38,463 nucleotides of DNA from Rhizobacter sp. Its GTDB lineage: Bacteria > Pseudomonadota > Gammaproteobacteria > Burkholderiales > Burkholderiaceae_C. The stretch is from positions 1 through 38,463 of the forward strand of contig JANXZA010000091.1 in NCBI GenBank assembly GCA_025355745.1. The letters are read 5' to 3'. This document shows positions 16,747-26,247 of this stretch, piece by piece. A program made the translations under genes and the position numbers. A model generated the notes under the pieces. That model was not told the origin of the DNA. It ran no database searches and saw only the letters and a program-made list of their open reading frames with translations. Numbering within the stretch: position 1 is the stretch's first letter; every line of letters starts with the position of its first letter.

Positions 16747-16811
16747 CGCGCCTGAGACGCGCCTGAGACGCGCCTGAGAGGCGCCTGAGATACGCCTGAG
16801 ATACGCCTGAG
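16746..16811. repeat. 11-bp tandem repeat, six copies
   Basis: Three copies of ACGCGCCTGAG, then AGGCGCCTGAG, then two of ATACGCCTGAG, followed by a partial ATATGCGG. The array starts at the last base of the tag stop codon and lies in the short gap before the convergent EamA gene. Divergence grows from left to right. It is outside both coding regions as annotated. Confidence 0.95.
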
Positions 16812-16825
16812 ATATGCGGCCCGCA

Positions 16826-17752
16826 TCAAGCCGCTGACGCGCCCCGGCCGCGCAGCCGCCCCGGTCTGAGGATCAGCACATTGCCCCCCACCGCAAGCGC
16901 GGCGCCGACCAGCGTCAGCGCATCGGGCTGAAAGCGCTCGAAGCCAATCGACACCAGCAGCGCGAGCAGCGGCGTCAGCACGCCGACCGTGCCGGCCGGA
17001 CCGGGGCCGATGCGCTCCTGCAAGGTCAGGAAGCAGGCAAAAGTGAGCACCGAACCGGCCAGCGACAGGTACAGCAGGGCGGCCCACCACGAGGCCACGG
17101 CGGGCGGCGCGAAGCGTTGCCCCAGCACCAGCGCGACCACCGCGCACAGCGCCGCGGCGTAGACCATGCCGAACCCAAGCGCCGGCCAGAACGGCAGGCC
17201 GTGCGCGCGGTTGCGGCTGGCGGTCAGGCTGCCGACGCTGGACAGCAGCACTGACGCGATCGTGAACAACGCGCCGAGTGCCGCATTGCCGTTGCCCGCG
17301 CTGCCCGCAGCGTGAGCCGCCTTGCCGAACTCGGGCCAGAAGATCAGCGCCACGCCGACCAGCCCAAGCAGCCCGCCGAACAGGAAGCGCGGTGTCACCC
17401 GGGTGCCGAACAGCGCTCGCGCACCGAGCCCGCTGACGAGCGGCGAGGCCGAAAAGCCCACCGCCACCAGCCCCGACACCACATGCTGTTCGGCGTGGTA
17501 GACGCACAGGTACGACAGGCCGTACATGAACCCGCCCTGCAGCGCGAGCCGGGCGTGATCGCGCGGCGTGAAGCGCAGCGGCAGGCCGCGCAACCCGCAC
17601 ATCGCGAGCACCACGGCGCCGGCCAGGCCGAAGCGCAAGGCCACACCAACCTCGGGGGGCGCGATACCGATCTGGAACGTGATGGCGTACCAGGTCGTGC
17701 CCCAGGTGAGCACGCAGACCGCGAGCAGTTGCCAGTTCTTCAGTCGATGCAT
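16826..17752 (-). CDS. EamA/DMT family transporter
   Basis: A 308-aa membrane protein with about ten hydrophobic helices in two EamA repeats (about residues 8-140 and 158-298), as in drug/metabolite exporters such as RhtA/YdcZ relatives. Visible family marks are LTWGTTWYAITFQ near the start and RIGPGPAGTVGVLTPLLALLVSI in the second repeat, followed by a basic tail RPGRLRGRG. I chose ATG 17752 (MHRLKNWQLLA), which gives the normal N-terminus. A longer in-frame start would translate through the palindromic repeat upstream. The substrate is not predictable. Confidence 0.9.
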   Translation of the reverse strand: MHRLKNWQLLAVCVLTWGTTWYAITFQIGIAPPEVGVALRFGLAGAVVLAMCGLRGLPLRFTPRDHARLALQGGFMYGLSYLCVYHAEQHVVSGLVAVGFSASPLVSGLGARALFGTRVTPRFLFGGLLGLVGVALIFWPEFGKAAHAAGSAGNGNAALGALFTIASVLLSSVGSLTASRNRAHGLPFWPALGFGMVYAAALCAVVALVLGQRFAPPAVASWWAALLYLSLAGSVLTFACFLTLQERIGPGPAGTVGVLTPLLALLVSIGFERFQPDALTLVGAALAVGGNVLILRPGRLRGRGASAA

Positions 17753-17807
17753 CGGGTTGGGGTGCGAGGGGAGTGGCGCGGTGTGAGTGGTAGTCAACGC
17801 AAGAGCC

Positions 17808-17923
17808 AACTCACGCACCGCAGAGGCGCGGAGGGACGCAGAGTTACGCAGAGTGAATTCAAGAGATCGATGGGTCTTCTCTGCGAACCTCTGCGTTCTC
17901 TGAGCCTCTGCGGTGCGTGAGTT
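17808..17923. repeat. 116-bp near-perfect palindromic repeat
   Basis: The outer arms AACTCACGCACCGCAGAGG (17808-17826) and its exact reverse complement (17905-17923) are 19-bp perfect matches. The inner parts also pair well, with repeated CGCAGAG units, leaving a small central loop around GAATTCAAGAGATCG. Weaker pairing continues outward to about 17799 and 17931. It fills most of the 193-bp gap between the MOSC gene and the EamA gene, both on the minus strand. It has the look of a small non-autonomous hairpin repeat; the rest of the gap shows nothing else. Confidence 0.9.
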
Positions 17924-17945
17924 GTCTTGAGGATTTTTTGAATCG

Positions 17946-18824
17946 TCAATCAAACCGAAAGGTCGCCGTGCCCGTCATGCCAATCTTCAACTGACGCTCG
18001 ATGCCTTCGACGATCACCGCGTTCATGCCGAAGGTGTTCTGGCCGTCCAGGCGCGCGTCGGTGCGGTAGCCGGCGAGCGTGTCGCCAACCGCGTGGCCAG
18101 TCTCGGCGGTGGTGGGGTCGACATCGGGGATCGGGCAGCGTGAGCAGGGCTTGACGAGCTTCAGGCGCAGCGGGCCGTCGGGGGTGTCGAAGGCGATCTC
18201 GTCGAGCGCGTCTTCGCCGTGCGCGTCGAGGCCATCAAGCACCAGGTTCGGCCGGAAGCGCGCCATCGTCACGGCGGCCTGCCCCTGCGCGATGAGCCGG
18301 CTGTTCAGCTCGGCGAGCCCGCCGGTGGAAGCGACCAGGATCGGGAAGCCGTCGGTGAAGGTGTTCTCGGCCTCGATGGCGCCGCTCCATCGCGCCGCCG
18401 ACAAGCGCCGGTGCGCCGGGTCGAAGCGCACCAGCCGCAACGGCCGGCCGAGGCAATCGCTGAACCACTGCGCGCACAGATCGCCCATGTCGAAGGCCGC
18501 CACCGCGTCGTCCCAGATGCGCACGCGCACTGGCTTTTCGACCGTGTCGAGCGCCACATGCAGGGCCAGCATGCCGGGCGCGCGCAACACCATCTCGAAG
18601 GTCTTCAGCTGCGGGCGCACCAGCACCATGCGCGGCAGTTGGCGCTGCGTGACGAACTCGCCGCCGGCATCGACCACCATCCAGGCCCGGTCGAACTCGA
18701 GCCCGGTCTCGATCAGCAGGCTGTCGTCCAGCGCCACGCCGGCGCACGACTTCACCGGGTACACATGCAGTGCGTTCAAGCCCACCTGAACCGTGCCGTC
18801 GGTCTGCATTGCCAAGTTGTTCAC
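17946..18824 (-). CDS. MOSC domain protein with N-terminal beta-barrel (YcbX-like)
   Basis: A 292-aa protein: N-terminal MOSC_N barrel (LNALHVYPVKSCAGVALDDSLLIETGLEFDRAWMVVD, about residues 16-52) and a C-terminal MOSC domain with RFRPNLVLDG and the KPCSRCPIPDVDP block (about 225-237) that includes the conserved Cys expected to bind the molybdenum cofactor. Relatives reduce N-hydroxylated compounds or act as pyranopterin carriers; the substrate is unknown. ATG 18824 is listed; ATG 18809 (MQTDGTV) is equally possible. Divergent from the UbiH-like gene. Confidence 0.88.
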   Translation of the reverse strand: MNNLAMQTDGTVQVGLNALHVYPVKSCAGVALDDSLLIETGLEFDRAWMVVDAGGEFVTQRQLPRMVLVRPQLKTFEMVLRAPGMLALHVALDTVEKPVRVRIWDDAVAAFDMGDLCAQWFSDCLGRPLRLVRFDPAHRRLSAARWSGAIEAENTFTDGFPILVASTGGLAELNSRLIAQGQAAVTMARFRPNLVLDGLDAHGEDALDEIAFDTPDGPLRLKLVKPCSRCPIPDVDPTTAETGHAVGDTLAGYRTDARLDGQNTFGMNAVIVEGIERQLKIGMTGTATFRFD

Positions 18825-18932
18825 GGCCGGTTCCTGCGCCTCGAAAAAGGAAGGCGATTGTGCCCTTTGCCAATGCCGAATCGCCTTGACCCTGACGCCG
18901 GCGCAGGGCGGCGGTCTTTACAATCAGCGCCG

Positions 18933-20090
18933 ATGAAACGCTTCGATGTGCAGGTGTGCGGTGCGGGCATCGTCGGGCAATGCCTGGCGCTGTCGCTGGC
19001 GCGGCTCGGCCTGCAAGTGGCGCTGCGGCCGCAGGCCGTGGCGGCGCACGCAGCCGCCGTCGAAGACGTGCGCGCCTACGCGTTGAACGCCGCGTCGGTC
19101 GCGCTGCTGCAGCGTCTGAAGGTCTGGGACACGCTGCCCGCGAATGCCGCCACCCAGGTGCTCGACATGCACGTGCAAGGCGATGCGCCGGGCGCCGCGC
19201 TCGACTTCTCGGCCTGGCAGCAACACGTGAGCGCGCTGGCGTGGATCACCGACGCGGCGGCGCTCGAACGTCAGCTTGGCGCTGCGGTGCGCTTCGCTCC
19301 GCACATCACCGTGATTGATGCCACCGATGCCACCGATGCCGCCGATGCCGCCAACGCGGCCACCGATACACCTGCCGCGCTGACCGCGCTGTGCGAAGGC
19401 AAGGCCTCGGCGACGCGCGCTGCGCTCGGCATCGGCTTCGAGCGCCAGGCCTACGGCCACCAGGCCATCGCCGCACGCCTGACCAGCACGCGCGCGCACC
19501 AGGGTCTGGCGCGCCAGTGGTTTCGCTCGCCCGATGTGCTGGCGCTGCTGCCCTTCGACACGCCGCAGCCCGGCCATTCATTCGCGCTGGTCTGGTCGGT
19601 GCCGGACGAGCGTGGGCGTGAATTGCTGGCGCTCGACACCGCCGCCTTCGAAGCGCAATTGATGCTGGCCAGCGACGGCGCCGCCGGCGAGTTGAAGCTC
19701 GCCTCCGCGCGCGCCGCCTGGTCGCTGATGCGCGCCCAGGCAAGCGCCTGGTGCGGCCCCGGCTGGGTTCTGCTGGGCGACGCCGCGCATGTGGTGCATC
19801 CGCTCGCCGGCCAGGGCCTGAACCTCGGCCTGGCCGACGTGCTGGCGCTGACGCGTGTTATCGAACAGCGCGAAACCTGGCGCGACCTCGGCGACGAGAA
19901 ACTGCTGCGCCGCTACGCCCGCGAACGTGCCGCACCGACCTGGGCGATGCGCCAGGTCACCGACGGCCTGCTGACCTTGTTTGCCGACGAAGCGCCCGCG
20001 CTGCGGGAACTTCGCAACCGCGGCCTGACTCTGGTGAACCGGCTCTCGCCGTTGAAGCGCTGGCTCACCGCCCGGGCACTCGATGCATGA
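18933..20090 (+). CDS. UbiH/UbiF-type FAD-dependent hydroxylase
   Basis: A 385-aa flavoprotein of the ubiquinone-biosynthesis hydroxylase family, which hydroxylates the aromatic ring of ubiquinone precursors. The FAD motif CGAGIVGQCLALSLARLG is near residues 8-25, the second FAD block GDAAHVVHPLAGQGLNLGLADV near 290-311, and RYARERA follows. A 9-bp DNA repeat inserts DATDATDAADAANAA near residues 129-143. ATG 18933 is preceded by TACAAT about ten bases upstream, a -10-like box that would leave a very short leader. Which ring position it acts on cannot be told. dsbC follows after 48 bases. Confidence 0.85.
   Translation: MKRFDVQVCGAGIVGQCLALSLARLGLQVALRPQAVAAHAAAVEDVRAYALNAASVALLQRLKVWDTLPANAATQVLDMHVQGDAPGAALDFSAWQQHVSALAWITDAAALERQLGAAVRFAPHITVIDATDATDAADAANAATDTPAALTALCEGKASATRAALGIGFERQAYGHQAIAARLTSTRAHQGLARQWFRSPDVLALLPFDTPQPGHSFALVWSVPDERGRELLALDTAAFEAQLMLASDGAAGELKLASARAAWSLMRAQASAWCGPGWVLLGDAAHVVHPLAGQGLNLGLADVLALTRVIEQRETWRDLGDEKLLRRYARERAAPTWAMRQVTDGLLTLFADEAPALRELRNRGLTLVNRLSPLKRWLTARALDA
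19318..19362 (+). repeat. In-frame 9-bp minisatellite in the UbiH-like gene
   Basis: Units GATGCCACC, GATGCCACC, GATGCCGCC, GATGCCGCC and a degenerate AACGCGGCC. The nine-base period keeps the frame and encodes a DAT/DAA-rich linker in the flavoprotein. Copy number could vary without breaking the gene. Confidence 0.85.
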
Positions 20091-20138
20091 TTCGCATTTG
20101 TGTTCCTGACCTCTGCCTGTGACCACCGAAAGCTTGCC

Positions 20139-20867
20139 ATGAACCCCTTGATCCGCTCCACCCTCGCGCTGTGTCTGGGCGCTGCGCTCGCGCACGCCGC
20201 CGTCGCGCAAGAGGCGGTGATCCGCAAGAATATCGCCGAGCGCCTGCCCGATTTCCCGAAGATCGACGAGGTCTCGAAGACGCCGGTTCCCGGCCTGTAC
20301 GAGCTGCGCATCGGCACCGAGATCCTGTACACCGACGAGCATGGCGACCATGTCATTGAAGGCCACCTGATCGAAACCAAGACCCGCGCCGACCTGACCA
20401 CCGCGCGCATCGACAAGCTCACCGCCGTCGACTTCGCGAGCCTGCCGCTGAAGGACGCGATCGTCTGGAAGCAGGGCAGCGGGGCACGCAAGCTGGTGGT
20501 CTTCGCCGACCCGAACTGCGGCTACTGCAAGAAGTTCGAGAAGGACATGCAGCAGGTGAAAGACGTGACCGTCTACACCTTTCTGTACCCGATCCTGGGC
20601 GGCGATTCGCCCGACAAGTCGCGCGACATCTGGTGCGCCAAGGACAACAGCGCGGTTTGGCGCGACTGGATGATCAAGGGCACCGCGCCGGTTCGCAGCA
20701 TGGCGGCCTGTGACACGGCCGCGCTGCAACGCAACGTGGCGATGGCGAAGAAATTCCGCATCAACGGCACGCCCGCACTGGTCTTCGAAGACGGCAAGCG
20801 CATCCCCGGCGCGATGGCGCCGGAGCAGGTCGAAAAGCAGTTGGTGCTGAGCCGCGGCAAGGCGTGA
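20139..20867 (+). CDS. dsbC: Thiol:disulfide isomerase DsbC
   Basis: A periplasmic disulfide isomerase of 242 aa. It has a signal peptide (about residues 1-23, ending AHAAVAQ), an N-terminal dimerisation domain (to about 85, VPGLYELRIGTEILYTDEHGDHVIEG) and a thioredoxin domain with the active site CGYC (about 127-130). A second disulfide pair is in IWCAKDN...AACDT, and cis-Pro is in GTPALVF. ATG 20139 gives a standard signal sequence. A stem-loop lies just after the stop. Confidence 0.94.
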   Translation: MNPLIRSTLALCLGAALAHAAVAQEAVIRKNIAERLPDFPKIDEVSKTPVPGLYELRIGTEILYTDEHGDHVIEGHLIETKTRADLTTARIDKLTAVDFASLPLKDAIVWKQGSGARKLVVFADPNCGYCKKFEKDMQQVKDVTVYTFLYPILGGDSPDKSRDIWCAKDNSAVWRDWMIKGTAPVRSMAACDTAALQRNVAMAKKFRINGTPALVFEDGKRIPGAMAPEQVEKQLVLSRGKA

Positions 20868-20889
20868 GCCGCATCCTCGGGGTTCCCGA

Positions 20890-20922
20890 ACACAGGTCCG
20901 CTGATTGCAGCGGGACATGTGT
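20890..20922. terminator. Stem-loop downstream of dsbC (possible terminator)
   Basis: ACACAGGTCCGCTG and CAGCGGGACATGTGT pair with one mismatch and one bulge around an ATTG loop, 22 bases after the dsbC stop. There is no T run, so it may instead protect the 3' end. Confidence 0.35.
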
Positions 20923-20978
20923 CAGGGCCTCGAAGCACATTGAACGCCCTCATCGACAGCCATTGACAGGGGCACCGG

Positions 20979-21215
20979 ATCGCGAATCTGCGGGTTCGAG
21001 GCGTCGATGATTTGCTCGTTCAGCGCCTGCGCGAACAGGCAGCGGCGCATGGACGAAGTGCCGAAGCGGAACACCGTTTGATCCTGGATGCCGCGCTCGG
21101 CCGCCCGAAGAAGCTTAGCTTCGCGCAAGCATTGGTTCAGATGCCCAACGTCGTCCTGGACGCTGACTTTGCCCGACCCAAGGAGTCAACTGGGTGCCAG
21201 CGCGTACTTGATTGA
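20979..21215 (+). pseudogene. Decayed FitA/VapB-type ribbon-helix-helix antitoxin
   Basis: Translated from 20979 the frame gives (I)ANLRVRGVDDLLVQRLREQ followed by AAAHGRSAEAEHRLILDAAL and SFAQALVQMPNVVLDADFARP, the full pattern of FitA-like antitoxins (family usually begins MANLxIRGVD). The codon where ATG is expected is ATC, with AGGGG nearby upstream, so the start appears lost; the next possible start, TTG 21012, would remove the beta strand and most of the first helix. The last residues (ESTGCQRVLD) also look altered. A damaged toxin start follows in another frame. It lies between dsbC and cydB. Confidence 0.6.
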
Positions 21216-21310
21216 GACCCACATGGTCGGCGAAGCGCGCCCGGCCGGGGGCCAAGTGTCTCGACCCGTTCGCGCTCGCCACTTGATCCCGCGTGGGGGC
21301 CAGCAACCGG
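21202..21310 (+). pseudogene. Remnant of a FitB/VapC PIN-domain toxin
   Basis: From 21202 the frame reads (A)YLIETHMVGEARPAGGQ and VSRPVR. FitB toxins begin xYLIDTNVVSEAR, so GTG/ATG has become GCG, the metal-binding Asp has become Glu and Asn has become His. After about 25 codons similarity fades, and the rest of the roughly 140-residue PIN domain is missing before cydB ends at 21327. It overlaps the end of the decayed antitoxin by 14 bases, a normal toxin-antitoxin junction. The end coordinate is approximate. Confidence 0.5.
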
Positions 21311-21317
21311 CGCCCTC

Positions 21318-21339
21318 ACGCGTACTTCACGCGTACTTC
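21318..21339. repeat. 11-bp direct duplication across the cydB stop
   Basis: ACGCGTACTTC occurs twice in a row. On the minus strand the duplication spans the last codons of cydB (KYA, stop); the second copy lies partly outside the gene. Confidence 0.8.
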
Positions 21340-22331
21340 AACTCCCCCGTCTTGCCTCGAAACACGCGGTACGAGAACACCGTGTAGCCAGCGATCGCGG
21401 GCACCGAGATGCATACGCCGAACAGGATCACCTTCAGCGCTTCGGGGCTGCTGGCCGCTTGCCAGATCGTCATCTGGCCGATCACCACGAACGGGTAGAT
21501 GCTGTAGGCCAGGCCGAGGAAGCCGAGCACGAAGACGACGATCAGCAGCGCGAACGGCAACCAGCACGCCGGCCCGCGCACCACGCTCGAATTGAGCAGG
21601 CCGCGCACGCCGAGCAGGGCCACGCCGGTCATCAGCGGTATCGCCATCAGCGCGATGATTTCGGGCAGCGCGAACCAGCGCTCGCGCACCACGTCGCTGA
21701 CCCAGGGCGTGGCCATCGAGATCAACACCATGCCGCCGACCATCGGCGCCCACGCGGTCTTGGCCCAGCCGATGGCGCGCTGTTGCAGATCGCCTTCGGT
21801 CTTCATGATGAGCCAGGCCGCGCCCATCAGCACATAGGCCATCGGCAGTGCGACGGCGATGGCCGCGGCGAACAGCGGGTAGTTCCAGCCGCTGCCGAAG
21901 CCGCTCACGTAGCGGCCCAGCATCCAGCCTTGCGAGACCGACGCGAGCACCGAGCCGGCGAAGAACAGGCGATCCCAGGTCTGCTTGTGCGTGTCCTTGG
22001 CCTTGACGCGGAAGTCGAACGCCACGCCGCGCAAGGTCAGGCCGATCAGCATCAAGGTGACCGGCAGGTACAGCTCGCCGAGCACCACGCCGTGAGCCCG
22101 CGGGAACGCCACCAGCAGGATGCCCACCCCGAGCACCAGCCAGGTTTCATTCGCGTCCCAGAACGGACCGATCGAGGCGACCATCACGTCCTTCTCGGCG
22201 TCGGTGGCGCGGTGCATCAGCATGCCGACGCCGAGGTCGTAGCCGTCGCTGACGACATAGATCAACATCGACACGCCCATCAGCGCCATGAAGATGATCG
22301 GCAAGGCCGTGTCGAAGCTCATCGAGCTCAC
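21327..22331 (-). CDS. cydB: Cytochrome bd-type quinol oxidase subunit II
   Basis: Partner of CydA in a bd-type (cyanide-insensitive) quinol oxidase in the inner membrane. The 334-aa protein has about eight to nine membrane helices and the conserved N-terminal half GVSMLIYVVSDGYDLGVGML, SIGPFWDANETWLVLGVG and LTLRGVAFDFR. The listed GTG overlaps the cydA stop (GTGA); ATG 22322 (MSFDTALP) is a close alternative. No cydX-like small gene is seen after it; instead there is decayed toxin-antitoxin DNA. Confidence 0.94.
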   Translation of the reverse strand: MSSMSFDTALPIIFMALMGVSMLIYVVSDGYDLGVGMLMHRATDAEKDVMVASIGPFWDANETWLVLGVGILLVAFPRAHGVVLGELYLPVTLMLIGLTLRGVAFDFRVKAKDTHKQTWDRLFFAGSVLASVSQGWMLGRYVSGFGSGWNYPLFAAAIAVALPMAYVLMGAAWLIMKTEGDLQQRAIGWAKTAWAPMVGGMVLISMATPWVSDVVRERWFALPEIIALMAIPLMTGVALLGVRGLLNSSVVRGPACWLPFALLIVVFVLGFLGLAYSIYPFVVIGQMTIWQAASSPEALKVILFGVCISVPAIAGYTVFSYRVFRGKTGELKYA

Positions 22332-23740
22332 GCTGCACCCCCGGCTGCGACGCGCCCCGACGTGGCCGCGCCGGCCGGCGTGGCCGCCTGATCCTTCGCA
22401 TCGGACTCGAGCACTTCATCGGGCTTCTCGGCCATGTACTTGAGCACCGTCACGTAGGCGACGATCAGCGCGAGGTAGAGCGTGACGTACAGCGCCAGCG
22501 TCAGCGCGATCATCGACGATGGCACCTTCGAGGCCACGTCGGCGGTGCGCACCAGGCCGTAGACGACAAAGGGCTGGCGGCCGATCTCGGTCACGTACCA
22601 GCCGGCCACGGTGGCCACCCAGCCCGAGAACGTCATGCCCGCAAACAGCCAGAGCATGGCGCGCGGCAGGGCGGCGGGCTGCCATTTGGCGCGCCGGTAA
22701 AGCCACCAGCCGAGCCAGCTCGCGGCCAGCATCAGCATGCCGACGCCGACCATGATGCGAAAGGCGAAGAACAGCGGCAGCGGCGGCGGGTGCGCGTCGC
22801 CGAAGGAGTTCAGGCCCTTGATCTCGCCGTTCGCATCGTGCGTGAGGATCAGGCTCGCGAGTTTCGGCACCTTTATCTCGAAGTGGTTCTTGCGCTGCTC
22901 CTTGTCGGGGATCGCGAACAGCAGCAGCGGCGCACCGCGCTCGGTGTCCCACACGCCTTCCATCGCGGCGATCTTGGCCGGCTGGTGTTCGAGCGTGTTC
23001 AGGCCGTGGGCGTCGCCGGCCAGAATCTGCAGCGGGATGACGATAGCCGCCAAGGTCAGCCCGACGCGCATCACCCGCGGCGCGGCGCGCTGGCCGACGC
23101 CGCGCAGCACCTGCCAGGCTGACAGCCCCGTCAGCAGGAACGCGCAGGTCAGCGCCGAGGCCAGCAGCACATGGGTCAGGCGGTAGGGGAACGAGGGGTT
23201 GAAGATGACCTCGACCCAGCTCTTCACGTGGTAAACGCCGTCGATGATCTCGTAGCCGGCGGGCGTCTGCATCCACGAGTTCAGCGCCAGGATCCAGAAC
23301 GACGACAAGGTGGTGCCGAAGGCGACGAAGAACGTCGCCATCAGGTGCACTTTCTCGCTCACCTTGCCGTGGCCGAACAGCATCACGCCGAGGAAGCCGG
23401 CCTCCAGGAAGAAGGCGGTCAGCACCTCGTAGCCGAGCAGCGGCCCGGCGATGTTGCCGACGCGCTCCATGAAGCCCGGCCAGTTGGTGCCGAACTGGAA
23501 GCTCATCGTGATGCCGCTGACCACACCGAGCGCGAAGCTGAGCGCGAACACCTTGGTCCAGAAACGGTAGGCATCGAGCCAGCCTTGGGCCAGCGCCGGG
23601 TCGGCGCCATGGCGCGTCCTTAGCCAGCGCACGCGGAAGAACAGCAGCAGCCAGCCCATGCCGATGCTGATGGTCGGGAACAGGATGTGGAAGGTGATGT
23701 TGGCCGCAAACTGCATGCGGGCGAGGATCAGTGCATCCAT
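22328..23740 (-). CDS. cydA: Cytochrome bd-type quinol oxidase subunit I, short Q-loop (CioA type)
   Basis: Catalytic subunit that oxidises quinol and reduces oxygen to water without pumping protons. The 470-aa product shows LARMQFAANITFHILFPTISIGMGW (with the heme b595 ligand His), FGTNWPGFMERVGNIAGPLLGYE (including the Glu-containing helix), GDAHGLNTLEHQPAKIAAMEG and GWYVTEIGRQPFVVYG. The periplasmic Q-loop after AAMEG is short, as in the cyanide-insensitive CIO enzymes of pseudomonads. I chose ATG 23740 with AGGAAG upstream; the open frame extends further but is non-coding. The C-terminus has an Ala-rich tail. Coupled to cydB. Confidence 0.95.
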   Translation of the reverse strand: MDALILARMQFAANITFHILFPTISIGMGWLLLFFRVRWLRTRHGADPALAQGWLDAYRFWTKVFALSFALGVVSGITMSFQFGTNWPGFMERVGNIAGPLLGYEVLTAFFLEAGFLGVMLFGHGKVSEKVHLMATFFVAFGTTLSSFWILALNSWMQTPAGYEIIDGVYHVKSWVEVIFNPSFPYRLTHVLLASALTCAFLLTGLSAWQVLRGVGQRAAPRVMRVGLTLAAIVIPLQILAGDAHGLNTLEHQPAKIAAMEGVWDTERGAPLLLFAIPDKEQRKNHFEIKVPKLASLILTHDANGEIKGLNSFGDAHPPPLPLFFAFRIMVGVGMLMLAASWLGWWLYRRAKWQPAALPRAMLWLFAGMTFSGWVATVAGWYVTEIGRQPFVVYGLVRTADVASKVPSSMIALTLALYVTLYLALIVAYVTVLKYMAEKPDEVLESDAKDQAATPAGAATSGRVAAGGAA

Positions 23741-23803
23741 GGTCTGGCTTCCTGAGTGATGCGGGCAAATGGTCCGAACGACACCGTCAATTGGATCACC
23801 TTC

Positions 23804-23851
23804 CGCCGCCAAGTGCGGCGTTGCGGTGCGAAAGCCGGGTTCGAATCCGGG
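23804..23851. other. Two dyads in the cydA/DUF3429 divergent region
   Basis: The 195-bp gap 23741-23935 holds a CGCCGC-CAAGT-GCGGCG hairpin (23804-23820) and a 16-bp palindrome CCGGGTTCGAATCCGG (about 23836-23851) with one mismatched pair. The second resembles a tRNA T-arm but no tRNA can be folded around it. Either may be an operator for cydAB. No clear promoter boxes are seen. Confidence 0.4.
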
Positions 23852-23935
23852 TGCGGTGCGGCCTTCCAGCACCGCCCCGACACCGCTGCCATGCAGCGGT
23901 GACAATCGCATCTGCCGTCGCCCTGGAGTTGCCGC

Positions 23936-24376
23936 GTGAGTGCCTTGTTGATCGATGCGAAAAGCCCGGTGGCGACGCGCCTGGGCATGCTGGCACTGCT
24001 GCCGTTCATGCTCGGCGCGGTGCTCGTGTGGTTCGTGCGGGCCGATGCGCACCCGCACGTGGCCGCGGCGCTGTCGGCCTACGCGGCGGTCGTGATCGCG
24101 TTTCTCGGCGGCGTTCATTGGGGCTTCGGCTTCACGCAGGCGGCGCCTGCGCCGCGCCTCTTCGTGTGGGGCGTGGTGCCGGCGCTGGTGGCCTGGGTGG
24201 CGGTGCTGATGCCGCCCTACGCCGGCCTGGTGATCCACGGCGCGATGCTTGCCGCCTGCTACGGGGTCGACCGCAAGGTCTATCCCGCGCACGGCGCCGC
24301 AGCGTGGCTGACCTTGCGCTTTAGGCTCAGCGTGGGCGCGAGCCTGAGCTGCTTCATCGGCGCTGCGGGAAGCTGA
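23936..24376 (+). CDS. DUF3429 membrane protein
   Basis: A 146-aa protein with about four to five membrane helices and the family core AAVVIAFLGGVHWGFGF (about residues 50-66). The GTG start has GGAG seven bases upstream. DUF3429 proteins are small inner-membrane proteins of unknown function. Divergent from cydA; the M61 peptidase gene follows 65 bases later. Confidence 0.82.
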   Translation: MSALLIDAKSPVATRLGMLALLPFMLGAVLVWFVRADAHPHVAAALSAYAAVVIAFLGGVHWGFGFTQAAPAPRLFVWGVVPALVAWVAVLMPPYAGLVIHGAMLAACYGVDRKVYPAHGAAAWLTLRFRLSVGASLSCFIGAAGS

Positions 24377-24441
24377 CATCGCTGGCGAATTGAACTGCAC
24401 CTGTTCCGACCTCAAAGCCGACCCCGACGCCGACTCTTTTC

Positions 24442-26243
<1,802 letters not shown>

Positions 26244-26247
<4 letters not shown>

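Noticed and set aside
16746-16811. CRISPR-like array
   Set aside because: Units are 11 bp with no spacers and no cas genes; it is a simple tandem repeat.
17808-17923. Rho-independent terminator
   Set aside because: The hairpin is far longer than a terminator and the loop and flanks suit a repeat element better; only a short T run lies outside it.
20922-21128. Small minus-strand gene after dsbC
   Set aside because: The plus strand here gives a clear antitoxin-like peptide; the minus frame has no features.
21088-21387. Intact 99-residue protein overlapping the toxin remnant
   Set aside because: Only about 25 codons in the middle look like a PIN toxin start; the rest reads antisense to cydB or through the antitoxin in a wrong frame.
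23761-23870. Possible tRNA gene around GGGTTCGAATCC
   Set aside because: The T-stem has a mismatch, the following bases do not pair with any acceptor half at the right distance, and no anticodon arm is seen on either strand.
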